Assembly: GCA_030789695.1 (NCBI GenBank)
Contig: CM061142.1
Coordinates: 570,267,281-570,331,280, forward strand
Source: Scilla litardierei
Taxonomy: Eukaryota > Streptophyta > Magnoliopsida > Asparagales > Asparagaceae
DNA: 64,000 nt
Reading direction: 5' to 3'
Shown: positions 62,890-64,000 of the stretch, piece after piece
How the letters are laid out: each line of letters opens with the position of its first letter
Position numbering within the stretch: position 1 is the stretch's first letter
Position numbers and translations under genes: made by a program
Notes under the pieces: model-generated
Told to the model about the DNA's origin: nothing
Databases searched by the model: none
Seen by the model: only the letters and a program-made list of their open reading frames with translations

Positions 62890-64000
62890 GATTTATCACT
62901 TTTTTTAGTATCATTTTCTACCTTAAGTTTTTCGGTTCAAACCCAAACTATTATCTTTGTGGAAAGGTAGTAAATAAATAGATAAAATTGAAAACGTGGG
63001 CAACAATGAAAAAGCCGAATTTTACATTAGTGGAAAAAAGACAAGGTGATTGACGTGGAGTTCATTCTACATTTATTATTTGATTCTTTCACAAATAAAG
63101 CTAGACAATTTCATATGGACACTTTGGATTTTTTTTCCATGGTTACAATTAGACAATGCACTTGAGATCTAGTTGTCACTTATCATTCTATACACCATAC
63201 ACTTCAATAGTTTTTACCTGTTACCTCTTTAATTTTTTTATAGTTGTAACCCTAGCTATTTACTTTAAACCAGGAAAAAATTTTAAAACTTGGTCATATG
63301 AGTATTGAGGGACGCAAATCGATCCAAGTGCCACATCAATCTAGCATGATTTCATGCCAACAACTCGTGTGAGAACCAAAAGGCACAATTGGTACTTTGC
63401 AAATCAAATTAGAAATCCCTTAACGGGTTGGATTTACCTTAGTTTTTAGGTTCAAACCCAAACTATCATCTTTGTGGAAACACAACAATAAAATAAATAA
63501 ATAAATAAAATTGAAAACATAGACATACAATGAAAAAGCAAAGTTTTGCACTAGTGGAAAAAAGACAAGATGGTTCACATGGATTTCATTCTACATTTAT
63601 AATTTGATTCTTTCACAAATAAAGCTAGACAATCTCATATGATTTTTTCCATGCTTATAACTTGACAATGCACTTGAGAGTTGTCAATTCTATACATCAC
63701 AAACTTCAATAGTTTTTACTGGGTACCTCTTTTTTCAATTTTTTATAGTTGTAACCATGTTTACTTTAAACCATGACAGATCTTTAAAATTTTGGCACTT
63801 GATCATATATGTGGGAATTGATTTGCAAACCCACAGTTTTGATCTGTGCACATATTGCTTGCATTTTTACTGCGAGCACATACCAATTACTCTGTGCACA
63901 TCACAAATAGTTTTTACCCTTGACGATTTATCACTTTTTTTAGTTTCATTTTCTACCTTAAGTTTTTCGGTTCAAACCCAAACTATTATCTTTGTGGAAA
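62890..64000. repeat. ~517-bp tandem repeat, at least two copies, open at the window edge
   Basis: The marker ACCTTA-GTTTTT-GGTTCAAACCCAAACTAT occurs at 62920, 63436 and 63955 (spacing 516 and 519). Copies one and two share the order of many blocks (AGTGGAAAAAAGACAAG; TTCTTTCACAAATAAAGCTAGACAAT; CTTCAATAGTTTTTAC) with substitutions and small indels. The third start resembles copy one more than copy two. Copies are not coding. Possibly a young satellite or duplicated intergenic DNA. Confidence 0.85.

Overview
This window looks like nuclear DNA of a flowering plant, from a gene-poor, repeat-dense (heterochromatic or intergenic) region. I found no intact host gene, rRNA, tRNA or CRISPR array. 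Almost everything that can be identified is plant transposable-element sequence. It includes Ty3/Gypsy elements of the Tat lineage (dual RNase H, antisense extra ORF, 3' UTR satellite-like array), an Athila element (tRNA-Asp primer site), several Ty1/Copia elements (initiator-tRNA-Met primer sites), a BED-finger hAT DNA transposon and a hAT-like MITE. The species cannot be fixed from the sequence alone.

Layout. 1-1332: leader, primer site and 5' LTR of a minus-strand Copia element (Copia-1) that cuts into a plus-strand Tat element (Tat-1, 1333-7135: end of pol, antisense ORF, 3' LTR). 7136-17026: part of a minus-strand Tat-like element (Tat-2) carrying a captured fragment of a CHX cation/proton exchanger gene. 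Its LTR is split by a gag-only Copia element (Copia-2, 10616-16910, perfect CTCTT target-site duplication). 17027-18635: unresolved degraded sequence. 18636-50341: one large Tat element (Tat-3, target-site duplication GACCC) with a wrecked gag-pol, a 16-unit 80-bp tandem array and a 3' LTR hit twice, by minus-strand Copia-3 (30732-38218, GACTC) and by minus-strand Athila-1 (38514-50279, ACTAC). 50922-53506: long solo LTR related to Copia-3. 53507-55936: AT-rich sequence with a GC-rich hairpin minisatellite. 55937-56782: Tat-type solo LTR. 58336-61656: nearly intact hAT transposon (AGGGCGGG duplication). 61673-62096: hAT-like MITE. 62890-64000: start of a ~517-bp tandem repeat.

Order of events. 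Tat-3 must predate Copia-3 and Athila-1, since both lie in its LTR. By eye the Copia-3 LTRs differ at about 2% of sites and the Athila-1 LTRs at about 1.4%, so both are fairly young. None of the elements looks autonomous: Copia-2 and Athila-1 lack RT and integrase, Tat-3 carries many nonsense codons, and Copia-3 is decayed. The hAT needs only one frameshift repaired to be open throughout.

The most unusual signal is structural. The Athila LTR, the Copia-3 leader/gag region and the Copia-2 LTR each carry an array of hairpins in which the loop is almost constant (16, 18 and 11 nt respectively) while the stem sequence differs from hairpin to hairpin yet stays self-complementary. I know of no named feature class for this 'constant loop, variable stem' arrangement. 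It recurs in three unrelated element families in one window.
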